A stretch of 64,000 bases of DNA, taken from NCBI GenBank assembly GCA_964459995.1, contig CAYWOR010000001.1, forward strand, positions 124,001-188,000. The letters run 5' to 3'. Every line of letters begins with the position of its first letter. Positions within the stretch are counted from its first letter, which is position 1. The notes beneath the pieces are model-generated. The model ran no database searches. It saw only the letters and a list, made by a program, of their open reading frames with translations, and had not been told where the DNA came from. The position numbers and the translations under genes are program-made. This DNA is from CAZSHG01 sp964459995. Lineage in GTDB: Bacteria; UBP14; UBA6098. Positions 1 to 7,502 of the stretch are shown one piece after another.

Positions 1-401
1 GTTGGAGCGACCATTATTAGAAAAAGATCGACCGGAATACCGTCGGAAGCCTCCCAATCGATTGGATAATCTGTTCGTGCGAATCCGATGGCGATATCGC
101 GGACATGCTCGCTTCGGACATGCGGCACTGCGATTCCGCGCCCGAGACAGGTCGGAGCTTTGCGTTCGCGGAAGATGAGGTCATTATATAATCTACCCTG
201 ATGCTGAATCACCTCGGAGGGCAATATCAGGTCGATAAGCTCGGCGATTATTTGCTCGCGCATATCACGCGGCGATGGAAGACAGGGCTCTTCGTCGGGG
301 GGAGTGCATTCGATGATTTCCTGCCAAGCCATCGGTGCCTGAAGCTGAAGCCGGATATTGTCCACACCTATTATTCGCGATATTCTCGATTCCTTAGCCA
401 T
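1..401 (-). CDS. PTS EIIA (PtsN/fructose-type) domain protein, C-terminus cut by window edge
   Basis: A minus-strand reading frame starts at the ATG at 401 and runs off the window, giving about 133 residues. It carries the EIIA type-2 signature: 'GRGIAVPHVRSEHV' holds the histidine that is phosphorylated in PtsN/FruA-type EIIA domains, followed by 'IAIGFARTDYPIDW', typical of the fold. Members either pass phosphate to a sugar permease or act as regulators (PtsN); no permease is visible, so a regulatory role is more likely, but this is inference. The first ~55 residues before the core look family-specific. The start overlaps the stop of the upstream YibQ-like gene by 8 nt (ATGGCTAA), which indicates translational coupling as the last visible gene of the hypE operon. 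Confidence 0.85.
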   Translation of the reverse strand, partial: MAKESRISRIIGVDNIRLQLQAPMAWQEIIECTPPDEEPCLPSPRDMREQIIAELIDLILPSEVIQHQGRLYNDLIFRERKAPTCLGRGIAVPHVRSEHVRDIAIGFARTDYPIDWEASDGIPVDLFLIMVAP

Positions 402-1662
402 CTTCGCTCTTAAGCCTCCGCGCAAGCATTTCGCTTGCGGTTATAAATTCGATTCCCCATTTTTCCAAATCCGGGAGGACACGTTTTATTGCAATCAAAG
501 TATTTGGGCGGGCATGGCCGACAATCAGGACACCGTCTTCGGATTCTCGGCTTGACATTGCAAGCTCTATGAATTTCTGCGCGATAGCCGAGGTGTCGTC
601 AACTACATCGATGTTGCCATTTTGACAAGTTGTGGGAATACTAAAGCCTTGCATTGTCTTCATTGCGCATGTGTATGGTGTTGTTCTGCTGTCGATGAAG
701 AACAGGCCGGAGTCTTTTAACGCCTTGGCCACATTTTCCATTGTTTGCGCATCGGCAGTGGCTTTGCTTCCCATATGATTGTTCATTCCAACCGCGCTGG
801 GAACCTGCTCGACAGCCTCCCGAACACGCTTTTGAATCTCCGCCGGCGGAAGTTTGATATAAACCGCCTTTGGGCCGGGGTCGTTTTTTGGGTATGCCTC
901 AGGCTCCATCGGCATATGCACAATCGTCTCTATACCCCTATTCGCAAGCGCTTCCGCGGATTTTTTTGTGTGTTTCTCGAAAGGAATAATCGCGGCTGTG
1001 AAAGGAATCGGAAGGTCGAGAAACCCCTTTATCAAATCGAAATCAATATCGCCGAAATCGTCGATTACAAGCGCGACAGTGCCGGTTAAAGGCTTGTCGG
1101 AAAGCTCTCTGCGAAGAGTGATTTTCCGCATCACGATATCGCCAATTCCCGCAGAAATAACAACCTCCCTGCCGTAACGTGTCTCGACCGCATCGACAAT
1201 ATCTCCTCCGGCCTCGCGCCACGCCGCCTGAATAGTGTGATTCGCCATTCCAAGCGGAAAAGCTCTGCTTATATTGGCCGTGATATCGATAGCGTTGCCG
1301 CCGATTCCCCCAAGTTTCGCGCCTGTGCGAATTCTAAGCTTGTTTCGCGGCGCGCCGAGTCTCGCCAAAGCTCGATACAGCGATGTGTCGAGTAACTCTT
1401 CGGTAGCTTCGGGGTAAATCGGCTTTCGGACAGCCGTTTCGCCATATTCTGTATGTTGAACTGCCGCAGAGTCGCCTTGCGAGGGCGGAGGCGGAGGTGG
1501 AGTCTCGGCGATAACCGTTTCTTCACGATGCGGAAGACTTTTCACGATAAAATAAACCACTCCCGTCAAAATCACCAACGCGAAAAAAATTGTTAAGCCG
1601 ATACCGACTCCACGTGGTGGTGTCTTTGAGATACGTCTTTTTCTATGAAGCGTGTCCGCCAT
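394..1662 (-). CDS. YibQ-like divergent polysaccharide deacetylase family protein
   Basis: The product is 422 residues. An N-terminal membrane anchor (about residues 18-44) is followed by a proline-rich spacer (ETPPPPPPSQ) and then a NodB-like domain of the divergent polysaccharide deacetylase (YibQ, DUF610) family in the C-terminal half. Visible family motifs are 'VALVIDDFG' (paired Asp), 'GMNNHMGSKAT' (His), 'FFIDSRTTP' and 'GVLIVGHARP'. The enzyme would act on a periplasmic glycan, but the true substrate of this family is not settled. It lies 3 nt after the CcdA-like gene and overlaps the EIIA gene by 8 nt, so it is transcribed with the hypE operon. The length is slightly above common YibQ proteins because of the linker region. 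Confidence 0.85.
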   Translation of the reverse strand: MADTLHRKRRISKTPPRGVGIGLTIFFALVILTGVVYFIVKSLPHREETVIAETPPPPPPSQGDSAAVQHTEYGETAVRKPIYPEATEELLDTSLYRALARLGAPRNKLRIRTGAKLGGIGGNAIDITANISRAFPLGMANHTIQAAWREAGGDIVDAVETRYGREVVISAGIGDIVMRKITLRRELSDKPLTGTVALVIDDFGDIDFDLIKGFLDLPIPFTAAIIPFEKHTKKSAEALANRGIETIVHMPMEPEAYPKNDPGPKAVYIKLPPAEIQKRVREAVEQVPSAVGMNNHMGSKATADAQTMENVAKALKDSGLFFIDSRTTPYTCAMKTMQGFSIPTTCQNGNIDVVDDTSAIAQKFIELAMSSRESEDGVLIVGHARPNTLIAIKRVLPDLEKWGIEFITASEMLARRLKSEDG

Positions 1663-1665
1663 TCG

Positions 1666-2616
1666 TCAATTACCCGTTTCGAAATAGAAACCCATTCCGG
1701 GATTTCTCTTGAATCCATATTTCATAACTACTTGTGCCGCAGTTTCGACCGAGCCGGAGTCTGTATCCGACCGCACAACTCCGACCGCCCGGCTCATCGT
1801 GGCCGCAGTATCGGGCATATCCCCGAAAAAGACGACGAAACCGCCATTCGGAACCGAGTCGATAATTACATATAATAATTCAGCGGAGAGTTCTTTGTCA
1901 ACCAAAGTTTCGAAATATAGCACCGAAGTCGAATCACCCGATAAGTAAATATGTTCGAGTTTGTGCGGATCGATAACCTCGAAGGCTTCACCCGAAGGCT
2001 TTTGCATCGATGTTATTATTGCGCTCGTGCCGATAAAAATAAACCATCCTGCGACGATAATAGCCAGAATTTTCGCGGCAACACGAAAAAACTTCATCCT
2101 TCCAAGTTCACCGAAAAGGCTTAATGGTAGGAAAAAGACCGATGTGCCAGCAAAAAATGCCGCAAAAAAGAGCGCTCCGTAGATAGCCCCACCGCTTTCG
2201 AAAGCCCTTCCTGCGGCAATCAGAAAGGCGGGGCAGGGATTGAGACCGAGAATAAGCCCGAAAAGAATCGGGTGTGAAAGGAACTTTCCGCGCTTTTTGG
2301 CGGCGCAGTCATGTTCGATATGCCTTTTACGAAGGGCGTTGTAGATTATCAAAATAGCGAGGACGATATAAACCGCGCCCATCGCTGGTGTTTTGTGAGA
2401 ATGATGAACATGTCCGCCAAGCGCGCCCGCAATCGCCCCAAAAGATATGTAGCCGATGAATTTGCCCGCGAGAAACCACAGAATTGTTGCGAAATTGTTT
2501 CTAAGACGTCTTTCCTCTAAGAAGAGATAGGGCAAAATCACCGGCATGCAGGTTCCGAGGCATGACATACCAAGAGACAGCCCCAAAAAAAAGCCCTCTC
2601 CGGCGGAAGCGACCAT
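1666..2616 (-). CDS. CcdA/DsbD-like (TauE/SafE-UreH class) membrane protein with extra C-terminal domain
   Basis: The product is 316 residues with about six hydrophobic segments in the first ~210. Paired cysteines sit at 'SCLGTCMPVILPYL' (C19, C23) near TM1 and at 'GLNPCPAFLIAAG' in the middle, matching the CcdA/DsbD_2 arrangement in which membrane cysteines carry reducing equivalents. A histidine cluster 'HVHHSH' lies in a loop. The last ~100 residues form a soluble domain I do not recognise. The start codon overlaps the stop of the ferredoxin gene by 1 nt (TGATG). Transfer of electrons across the membrane, supplied by the adjacent ferredoxin, is an inference from order and cysteine placement; an exporter-type role of TauE/SafE proteins is the alternative. 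Confidence 0.7.
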   Translation of the reverse strand: MVASAGEGFFLGLSLGMSCLGTCMPVILPYLFLEERRLRNNFATILWFLAGKFIGYISFGAIAGALGGHVHHSHKTPAMGAVYIVLAILIIYNALRKRHIEHDCAAKKRGKFLSHPILFGLILGLNPCPAFLIAAGRAFESGGAIYGALFFAAFFAGTSVFFLPLSLFGELGRMKFFRVAAKILAIIVAGWFIFIGTSAIITSMQKPSGEAFEVIDPHKLEHIYLSGDSTSVLYFETLVDKELSAELLYVIIDSVPNGGFVVFFGDMPDTAATMSRAVGVVRSDTDSGSVETAAQVVMKYGFKRNPGMGFYFETGN

Positions 2617-3086
2617 CAGCTATCCTTTTCCTCGGGGATGAAAATCGCGCCTGTGGGGCATATAAGAACACACGCTCCGCAACGGACACATTTTTCGGTG
2701 TCGATTACCGGCTTCGCATCGACCATCGATATTGCTTTGACCGGGCAGACTCTTGCGCATTCGCCGCAGGAGACACATTGCGCCGAATCGAGCACGGGAA
2801 AACTCGTGATCTCGAGTTCGGAGCCGGCGGAGTCGAATTGTCCATAGACTGGATAGATAACTTTAATAGGACAAACCTTCTCGCAAACGCCGCAGGAAAT
2901 GCACTTCCCCGGGTCGATAACGGCTTTTCTATTCTCCATTGTAATAGCCTTTGTTGGGCAGTGAATCGTGCATTTGCCGCAACCGATACATTTTACGGTG
3001 TCCACTCGGTAGAACAAAACGCTTCCGACCGAAAGGGCTATTACTGCGAATAAAGCTAATATTGCGATTATAAAACGTGATTTCAT
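2616..3086 (-). CDS. Membrane-anchored ferredoxin with four 4Fe-4S motifs
   Basis: The product is 156 residues. One N-terminal hydrophobic segment (residues 5-25) could be an anchor or an uncleaved signal. It is followed by four CxxCxxCxxxC(P) motifs at C33-C43, C62-C72, C104-C114 and C133-C143. The motifs form two bacterial ferredoxin-type pairs, predicting four 4Fe-4S clusters. There is no catalytic domain, so it should act as an electron wire. It sits between hypE (12 nt upstream) and the CcdA-like gene (1-nt overlap). The pairing of a multi-cluster ferredoxin with a cysteine-bearing membrane protein suggests electron delivery to or through the membrane. Which side the clusters face is not decided by the sequence. 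Confidence 0.85.
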   Translation of the reverse strand: MKSRFIIAILALFAVIALSVGSVLFYRVDTVKCIGCGKCTIHCPTKAITMENRKAVIDPGKCISCGVCEKVCPIKVIYPVYGQFDSAGSELEITSFPVLDSAQCVSCGECARVCPVKAISMVDAKPVIDTEKCVRCGACVLICPTGAIFIPEEKDS

Positions 3087-3098
3087 TTTAGGCCTTTC

Positions 3099-4109
3099 TC
3101 AGCAAATCCGCGGTAGAGGGGAACCTTCGGGTTGCGCGAGTTTGCGCCTTCCGCCGGATTTTGTTTCGAGAATAACTCCTTGGCCCTTCTCGACATGGCC
3201 GATTATACACGCGCCTTTGCCGTAGGGGCTTTTTGCGATGGAGTTTAGCAAAGCGCTTGCCGACTTTTCGGGCGCGATGAAAGCCATTCTCCCCTCGGAA
3301 GCCATGAACAGAGGGTCATAGCCAAAAAGCTCACATATATTATGAACGGTGCTTTCGATAGGAATTTCCGCTTCATCGAGGACAAATTTTGTCTGCGATT
3401 GCGAGGCGAGTTCGAGCAGAATTCCGCCGAGACCTCCTCGTGTGGGGTCCCGCATGGCATGGATTTCAGCCGAATCGATGGAGTTTTGAACCATGGATGC
3501 AAGCGGCGCGCAGTCGCTCTCTACGGGGGGGTCGGCCTTCAGATTTTCGCGCAGAGCGATTATCGAGGCGGCATGTTGTGCGATAGGGCCGTTGACGATG
3601 ATGACATCGCCCGGACGGACACTCGCCGGATCGATATTGATGTCGTCGCGAAGAATGCCGATTCCCGATGTCGTGATGTAAATGCCGTCGCCTTTACCGC
3701 GCTGAACGACCTTCGTATCGCCGCATACGATTGCTATTTCTGCTTCGACGGCGGTTCTCGCCATAGAGCGCACGATTCGTTCGAGAAGTGCTATTTCGAG
3801 ACCCTCTTCGAGAATAAATGAGGCAGAGAGCATTGCTGGTTTTGCACCGGAGGCGGATAGATCGTTCACAGTGCCGCAAATTGAGAGTTTGCCTATATCG
3901 CCGCCGGGAAACTCGATCGGATCGATCACGAAACCGTCTGTTGTGAATGCTATTCGCGATGATGAGACGGCGCAGACCGCGGAATCATTGAGTTTCGACA
4001 GCATCGGATTATCGAAATGGCGCAGAAATAGGTCTCTGACAAGTCGCGTGGTCGCTCTTCCGCCCTCGCCGTCTATTAATCTAATTTTGTTGTGTATGTC
4101 ATTCATCAT
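3099..4109 (-). CDS. hypE: Hydrogenase expression/formation protein HypE
   Basis: The product is 336 residues, the normal HypE length. The AIR-synthase-like N-terminal domain has 'LNDSAVCAVSSSRIAFTTDG' and 'GKLSICGTVNDLSASGAKP', followed by 'IVCGDTKVV' and 'MRDPTRGGLGGILLELA'. The chain ends in 'LPRIC', the conserved C-terminal cysteine tail that HypF carbamoylates and HypE dehydrates to thiocyanate, giving the CN ligand of [NiFe]-hydrogenase. No other hyp gene or hydrogenase subunit is in the window, so they should lie elsewhere in the genome. It is the first gene of a minus-strand operon with its own promoter at 4126-4154. The start is the first of two adjacent ATGs; no clear Shine-Dalgarno is seen. 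Confidence 0.95.
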   Translation of the reverse strand: MMNDIHNKIRLIDGEGGRATTRLVRDLFLRHFDNPMLSKLNDSAVCAVSSSRIAFTTDGFVIDPIEFPGGDIGKLSICGTVNDLSASGAKPAMLSASFILEEGLEIALLERIVRSMARTAVEAEIAIVCGDTKVVQRGKGDGIYITTSGIGILRDDINIDPASVRPGDVIIVNGPIAQHAASIIALRENLKADPPVESDCAPLASMVQNSIDSAEIHAMRDPTRGGLGGILLELASQSQTKFVLDEAEIPIESTVHNICELFGYDPLFMASEGRMAFIAPEKSASALLNSIAKSPYGKGACIIGHVEKGQGVILETKSGGRRKLAQPEGSPLPRIC

Positions 4110-4125
4110 ATTAAGTAAACTTATG

Positions 4126-4154
4126 AATATAACTAATACCTATCAATATGTCAA
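4126..4154 (-). promoter_or_regulatory. Sigma-70-type promoter of the hypE operon
   Basis: Read on the minus strand, TTGACA (4154-4149) is followed by a 17-bp spacer and TATATT (4131-4126). The match to the -35/-10 consensus is very good. Transcription should begin about 4119, leaving a leader of only ~10 nt before the ATG at 4109. It is arranged back to back with the ispA promoter in the same 129-bp spacer. Confidence 0.7.
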
Positions 4155-4188
4155 CCCCCGAGAAAGAATCGATTTCTGCTGAAAGGAC

Positions 4189-4216
4189 TTGTCCTGCGCC
4201 AATGGAGTGTTATATT
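4189..4216 (+). promoter_or_regulatory. Promoter of ispA
   Basis: TTGTCC (4189-4194), a 16-bp spacer, then TATATT (4211-4216). The start would fall about 4223, and a Shine-Dalgarno GAGGAG lies just before the ATG at 4239. Confidence 0.55.
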
Positions 4217-4238
4217 TAAAAAACATTGAGGAGAAGAT

Positions 4239-5099
4239 ATGGATGCTAATGAGATTTTGAAAAAAGAGGCTGAGGTTGTCGAGAAGTGGCTTTATAGGCT
4301 TATGCCGGATGAGAGCACTCCTCCGGTTGAGCTTCACAGTGCGATGCGCTATTCGGTTTTTGCCGGCGGGAAAAGACTTCGTCCGGTGCTCGCAGTTTTG
4401 GCATACCGATGGGCGGGCGGCGCGAGTGATGTTATCTATCCCCCCGCTTGCGCATTGGAGCTGATCCATACATACAGCCTAATTCACGACGATTTGCCGA
4501 GCATGGACAATGACGACCTTAGGCGCGGCAAACCCACAAGCCATATGGTTTTCGGCGAGGCTATGGCAATTTTGGCCGGGGATGCGCTTCATGCGATGGC
4601 TTTCGAGCTACTGGCGATGGGTGGCCGAATCGAGATTATCACGGATGTTGCCAAGGCTATCGGCACAGGTGGATTAGTCGGAGGGCAGGTTTACGATCTC
4701 GAGGCCGAAAATATTGAGCCTACGCCGGAGATTGTCGAGAAGATTCATCTGAACAAAACGGCGGCGCTTTTAACGGCGAGTCTTCGCGTGGGGGCGATAA
4801 TGGCCGATACTTCCAAACGCGATCTTCATGCGATCACTGAATATGGCAAGGGAATTGGGCTAGCCTTTCAGATTATCGACGATATACTCGATATCGTTGC
4901 CGATCAGGATGAGCTTGGTAAGAATATCGGGTCAGACATCGAACATGGCAAAACGACCTATCCTGCGGTTTATGGAATCGAGAGAAGCCGCGAGATAGCG
5001 AAGGCTTTGATCGAGAAAGCGAAATCTTCGTTGCCACCCGACAAGGATAATTCGGCATTCAACGCCCTTGCAGACTTCATTTTTGCGCGTTCGCACTGA
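4239..5099 (+). CDS. ispA: Polyprenyl (farnesyl/geranylgeranyl) diphosphate synthase
   Basis: The product is 286 residues, typical for short-chain trans-prenyltransferases. It condenses IPP with allylic diphosphates to supply C15/C20 precursors for undecaprenyl phosphate and quinones. The first aspartate-rich motif with the bacterial two-residue insert is 'HDDLPSMDNDDLRRG'; the second is 'FQIIDDILDI'. 'GGKRLRPVL' near residue 50 binds diphosphate. The ATG at 4239 has GAGGAG five to six bases upstream. It is divergent from hypE and convergent with the oxidoreductase-fold gene (8 nt between stop codons). Product chain length cannot be fixed by eye. Confidence 0.9.
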   Translation: MDANEILKKEAEVVEKWLYRLMPDESTPPVELHSAMRYSVFAGGKRLRPVLAVLAYRWAGGASDVIYPPACALELIHTYSLIHDDLPSMDNDDLRRGKPTSHMVFGEAMAILAGDALHAMAFELLAMGGRIEIITDVAKAIGTGGLVGGQVYDLEAENIEPTPEIVEKIHLNKTAALLTASLRVGAIMADTSKRDLHAITEYGKGIGLAFQIIDDILDIVADQDELGKNIGSDIEHGKTTYPAVYGIERSREIAKALIEKAKSSLPPDKDNSAFNALADFIFARSH

Positions 5100-5107
5100 G
5101 GAGTTTT

Positions 5108-5716
5108 TTAATCGTCGAGGAATTTCGTCACCTCACCGCCAGGGATTGGACGGCGTTTGCCCGTGTTGATATCGAGCACATTTCCGGGCAGAATTTCGGC
5201 TGTGTCGGTATAACCGCGTTTTTCCCAGTATCCCGGGACATAGTTATCCATAAGTTCAATTTTGACAACGCTTTTTGCGGATTTATATCCCCACAGATAG
5301 GGCACGAACGCTCTAACTGGACCACCGTAATCCTCGGTTAAAAACTCGCCGTCGAATTCCCATGCCAAAAGGGTTCGCTCCATCCGTGCGATTTCCACAG
5401 GGATACTTGTGTCATAGATTTTGCCATGCGACCAAAAGCGCACAAATTGAACCTTCGGCGATGCACCGACAGCATCGAGTATGTCCGACAGCCTCACGCC
5501 GCCCCAAATCCCCCCGACCGACCATCTGGTAACGCTTGTCAATCTTGCATTTGCAAGGCTTTTCGGCATTTTTTGAAGGTCTTGCCATGTCAGGACGCTC
5601 GGTTTGTCGCAAAGCCCCGCGATTTCTATCTTCCAATTCTCTTTAACCAATTTCCCCGGATGGCCCTCTGTCCAGAAAACTGGGGTGTCCATATCGCTAA
5701 GTTTATCTAATCCCAT
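5108..5716 (-). CDS. Sulfite oxidase/YedY-type molybdopterin-fold protein lacking the Mo-binding cysteine
   Basis: The product is about 202 residues, starting at the ATG at 5716, which follows AGGAAAGGAACG. A longer in-frame start exists but lacks a ribosome site. The fold is the cytosolic SUOX-like family: 'WKIEIAGLCDKPSVLTWQDL', 'GGVRLSDIL', 'YGGPVRAFVPYLWGYKSAK' and 'IELMDNYVPGYWEKRGY'. In relatives the molybdenum ligand is the Cys of 'HCVTRWS'; here the segment is 'LTSVTRWSV' with Ser61 (AGC) in its place. No signal peptide or Tat motif is seen. The fold is confident; oxidoreductase activity is doubtful unless serine serves as ligand. It is a single gene with its own promoter. Confidence 0.8.
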   Translation of the reverse strand: MGLDKLSDMDTPVFWTEGHPGKLVKENWKIEIAGLCDKPSVLTWQDLQKMPKSLANARLTSVTRWSVGGIWGGVRLSDILDAVGASPKVQFVRFWSHGKIYDTSIPVEIARMERTLLAWEFDGEFLTEDYGGPVRAFVPYLWGYKSAKSVVKIELMDNYVPGYWEKRGYTDTAEILPGNVLDINTGKRRPIPGGEVTKFLDD

Positions 5717-5799
5717 TCTTCGTTCCTTTCCTGATCGATACAGGCTGTCTGCGACAAATTGCGAGAAAAAAAACACATGTCTTATATTTATTTATGCAA

Positions 5800-5827
5800 A
5801 TAATACGAATAATTTGGTCTGTGTCAA
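5800..5827 (-). promoter_or_regulatory. Promoter of the oxidoreductase-fold gene
   Basis: On the minus strand TTGACA (5827-5822), a 16-bp spacer and TATTAT (5805-5800). The start would be about 5793, giving a leader of ~75 nt to the ATG at 5716. Confidence 0.6.
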
Positions 5828-5855
5828 TGCGTCGAATCTTCGTTAGTGCACCCCC

Positions 5856-6118
5856 TCCGGGCGCCGTGCCGATTTTATGTCCGAATTTTGCCAAAATTCG
5901 GCCATAAAATCGGCTGGGGCAAATCGGCTTTCGAGCGGGCGAAAGGTTCTTTTTAGCCGAGAATTTTTATGCGGAAGGAGAATTTTAGCTTTGCATTAGG
6001 CCGATTTGCCCCGCACGACCCCATTTTCAGATGAGGAGCGAGACTTCGGAAAAAAAGAGGGTTCAAAATTTGGAAATTCGAGTCTTATCAAAAAGAGGGG
6101 TCGTGCACGGCGCCCGGA
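5856..6118 (-). repeat. Nested inverted-repeat element between kdsB and the oxidoreductase-fold gene
   Basis: The gene-free stretch 5717-6087 holds three nested inverted repeats. The outer pair is a perfect 14-bp repeat, 5856-5869 with 6105-6118 (core CGGGCGCCGTGC). Inside it a 13-bp pair, 5916-5928 with 6000-6012 (GGGGCAAATCGGC), brackets an ~70-nt loop. At 5868-5914 there is a 47-bp palindrome with 23-bp arms, one mismatch and a 1-nt centre. The outer right arm lies inside the kdsB reading frame and encodes its last residues. It resembles a terminal-inverted-repeat miniature element, but no target duplication is evident. A transcript hairpin or terminator function after kdsB is the other reading. 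Confidence 0.6.
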
Positions 6119-6849
6119 TTTGCGAGCAATTTGCGAATCTCCGCAAGATCTTCCGGTGTGTCGATACCGATAAGCGATTTGGCGGCAGGTATTTCGATGC
6201 AATGAATTTTGAAACCGTTTTCGAGGGCGCGGAGCTGTTCGAGCTTTTCGGCAAATTCTAAGGGGGAGGGGGGAAGTTTCGCAAAAAGTGCGAGAAAATC
6301 GGGGCGATAGGCGTATATGCCGATATGTTTGAAGAAAACAGGGCGATAATCACCTGCGACAAAGGGGATTCCGGCGCGGCTGAAATAGAGGGCATTGGAG
6401 TTTGAATCGACAACCGCTTTCACTGTCGATGGGGTTTGAAGGTCATGCTCATCAGCAGGGGTTATAATTGTGGCCATCGGAGCGGAACATTCCCTCAGAG
6501 CGGATATAAGATCGCCAAGAATAGAAGGCGTCAACAAAGGCTCATCGCCTTGGATGTTCAGGACAAAATCGGGGCGATCTTCATTGGGTATCGATTCGAC
6601 AGCCTCGAAAACCCTGTCGGAGCCGCTTTTGCAGTTCGGCGATGTCATTATTACCTCTGCGCCGAAAGATTCCGCTGAAGTTCTAATTCTCTCGTCATCG
6701 GTTGCGATAATCACGCGCTCTATTTCGGATGTTAATTTCGCGGCCTCCCAAACCCATTGTAACATCGGCTTGCCGGCGATATCCGCGAGCGCTTTCCCCG
6801 GAAGCCTTGTCGAACAATAACGAGCCGGAATTATCGCGAAAATCCTCAT
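6088..6849 (-). CDS. kdsB: 3-deoxy-manno-octulosonate cytidylyltransferase
   Basis: The product is 253 residues. It activates Kdo with CTP to CMP-Kdo for lipid A-core synthesis, so the organism makes Kdo-type lipopolysaccharide. Visible motifs are 'IIPARYCSTRLPGKALADI' at the N-terminus, 'ATDDERI', 'VLNIQGDEPLL' and 'HIGIYAYRP'. All are typical, and the length is normal (about 250). The last residues, 'NPGAVHDPSF', are encoded by the right arm of the nested inverted repeat that follows, suggesting the natural end of the gene was altered. It sits 3 nt after the LolA-like gene and is probably co-transcribed. Confidence 0.95.
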   Translation of the reverse strand: MRIFAIIPARYCSTRLPGKALADIAGKPMLQWVWEAAKLTSEIERVIIATDDERIRTSAESFGAEVIMTSPNCKSGSDRVFEAVESIPNEDRPDFVLNIQGDEPLLTPSILGDLISALRECSAPMATIITPADEHDLQTPSTVKAVVDSNSNALYFSRAGIPFVAGDYRPVFFKHIGIYAYRPDFLALFAKLPPSPLEFAEKLEQLRALENGFKIHCIEIPAAKSLIGIDTPEDLAEIRKLLANPGAVHDPSF

Positions 6850-6852
6850 ATT

Positions 6853-7413
6853 TTACTCCAGAATGAAATCAATTCCCTTGGGAGGACTGATTTTTTGGCC
6901 GGTATCTTTTGTGGATGCCTTTCCGAAAATCAGAACCACCTCATTTCCGAAAATATCCACCCACGAAACCCTTTTCGGAAGGAATTCGCTGTCGAGGATG
7001 GCGTCGAACCGATCGACATTGCCGGTGCCGTCTCTGCCAATAACCGAAACCCCGCCGTCTTTAGGAATGTAGCCAATATTGAAATCCTCGCGAAGACGCG
7101 CTATCAGAACTCCAATATCAGCGTAAATGAATTCTTCGATAGGAGTCTTTATCCCGACATCGGAGCCGCTGGTGAAGGTGTAAAGCGTCTCGCCGGTAAA
7201 AATTATCAGCTCCGATTCCGTTTCGAAATGGAAATAGGGATTATTCAGAATGAATTTCCCTTTCTCGGTAAGTGTATCGAAGGGGGTGATGTCGAGCCTC
7301 GTTATCTCAGAAGAAAAAAAGTTGCGCGCCGACCAAATATCGACAATCTGCTCCTCGTAGCCGGCAAAACAAGCGACGGCCGCTAATATCGTTATCAGAC
7401 AAGCTTTTTTCAT
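6853..7413 (-). CDS. LolA-like outer-membrane lipoprotein carrier/sorting protein
   Basis: The product is about 186 residues from the ATG at 7413. An in-frame TTG 21 nt upstream lies ahead of the GGAGGT ribosome site and is rejected. The signal peptide is 'MKKACLITILAAVACFAG'. The body has the LolA/LppX-type pattern: 'KGKFILNNPYFHFETESE' (substrate phase of repeated beta strands), 'IFTGETLYTF', 'FDAILDSEFLPKRVSWVD' and 'VVLIFG'. LolA carries lipoproteins across the periplasm to the outer membrane. Sequence conservation is low in this family, so it might be a paralogue of different cargo. It is followed directly by kdsB, an envelope biogenesis pairing. Confidence 0.7.
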   Translation of the reverse strand: MKKACLITILAAVACFAGYEEQIVDIWSARNFFSSEITRLDITPFDTLTEKGKFILNNPYFHFETESELIIFTGETLYTFTSGSDVGIKTPIEEFIYADIGVLIARLREDFNIGYIPKDGGVSVIGRDGTGNVDRFDAILDSEFLPKRVSWVDIFGNEVVLIFGKASTKDTGQKISPPKGIDFILE

Positions 7414-7468
7414 GATTTCAATATACCTCCGCAAACCCCAAACTCAAGATAATATCTCGCTATTTGAC

Positions 7469-7496
7469 TTGAAATTCCCCGACTCGCTTTTATATT
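7469..7496 (+). promoter_or_regulatory. Promoter of ispE, probably giving a leaderless mRNA
   Basis: TTGAAA (7469-7474), a 16-bp spacer, and TATATT (7491-7496). Only six bases separate the -10 box from the ATG at 7503, so the transcript should start at or next to the start codon. No Shine-Dalgarno is present. Confidence 0.6.
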
Positions 7497-7502
7497 GCCC
7501 AT

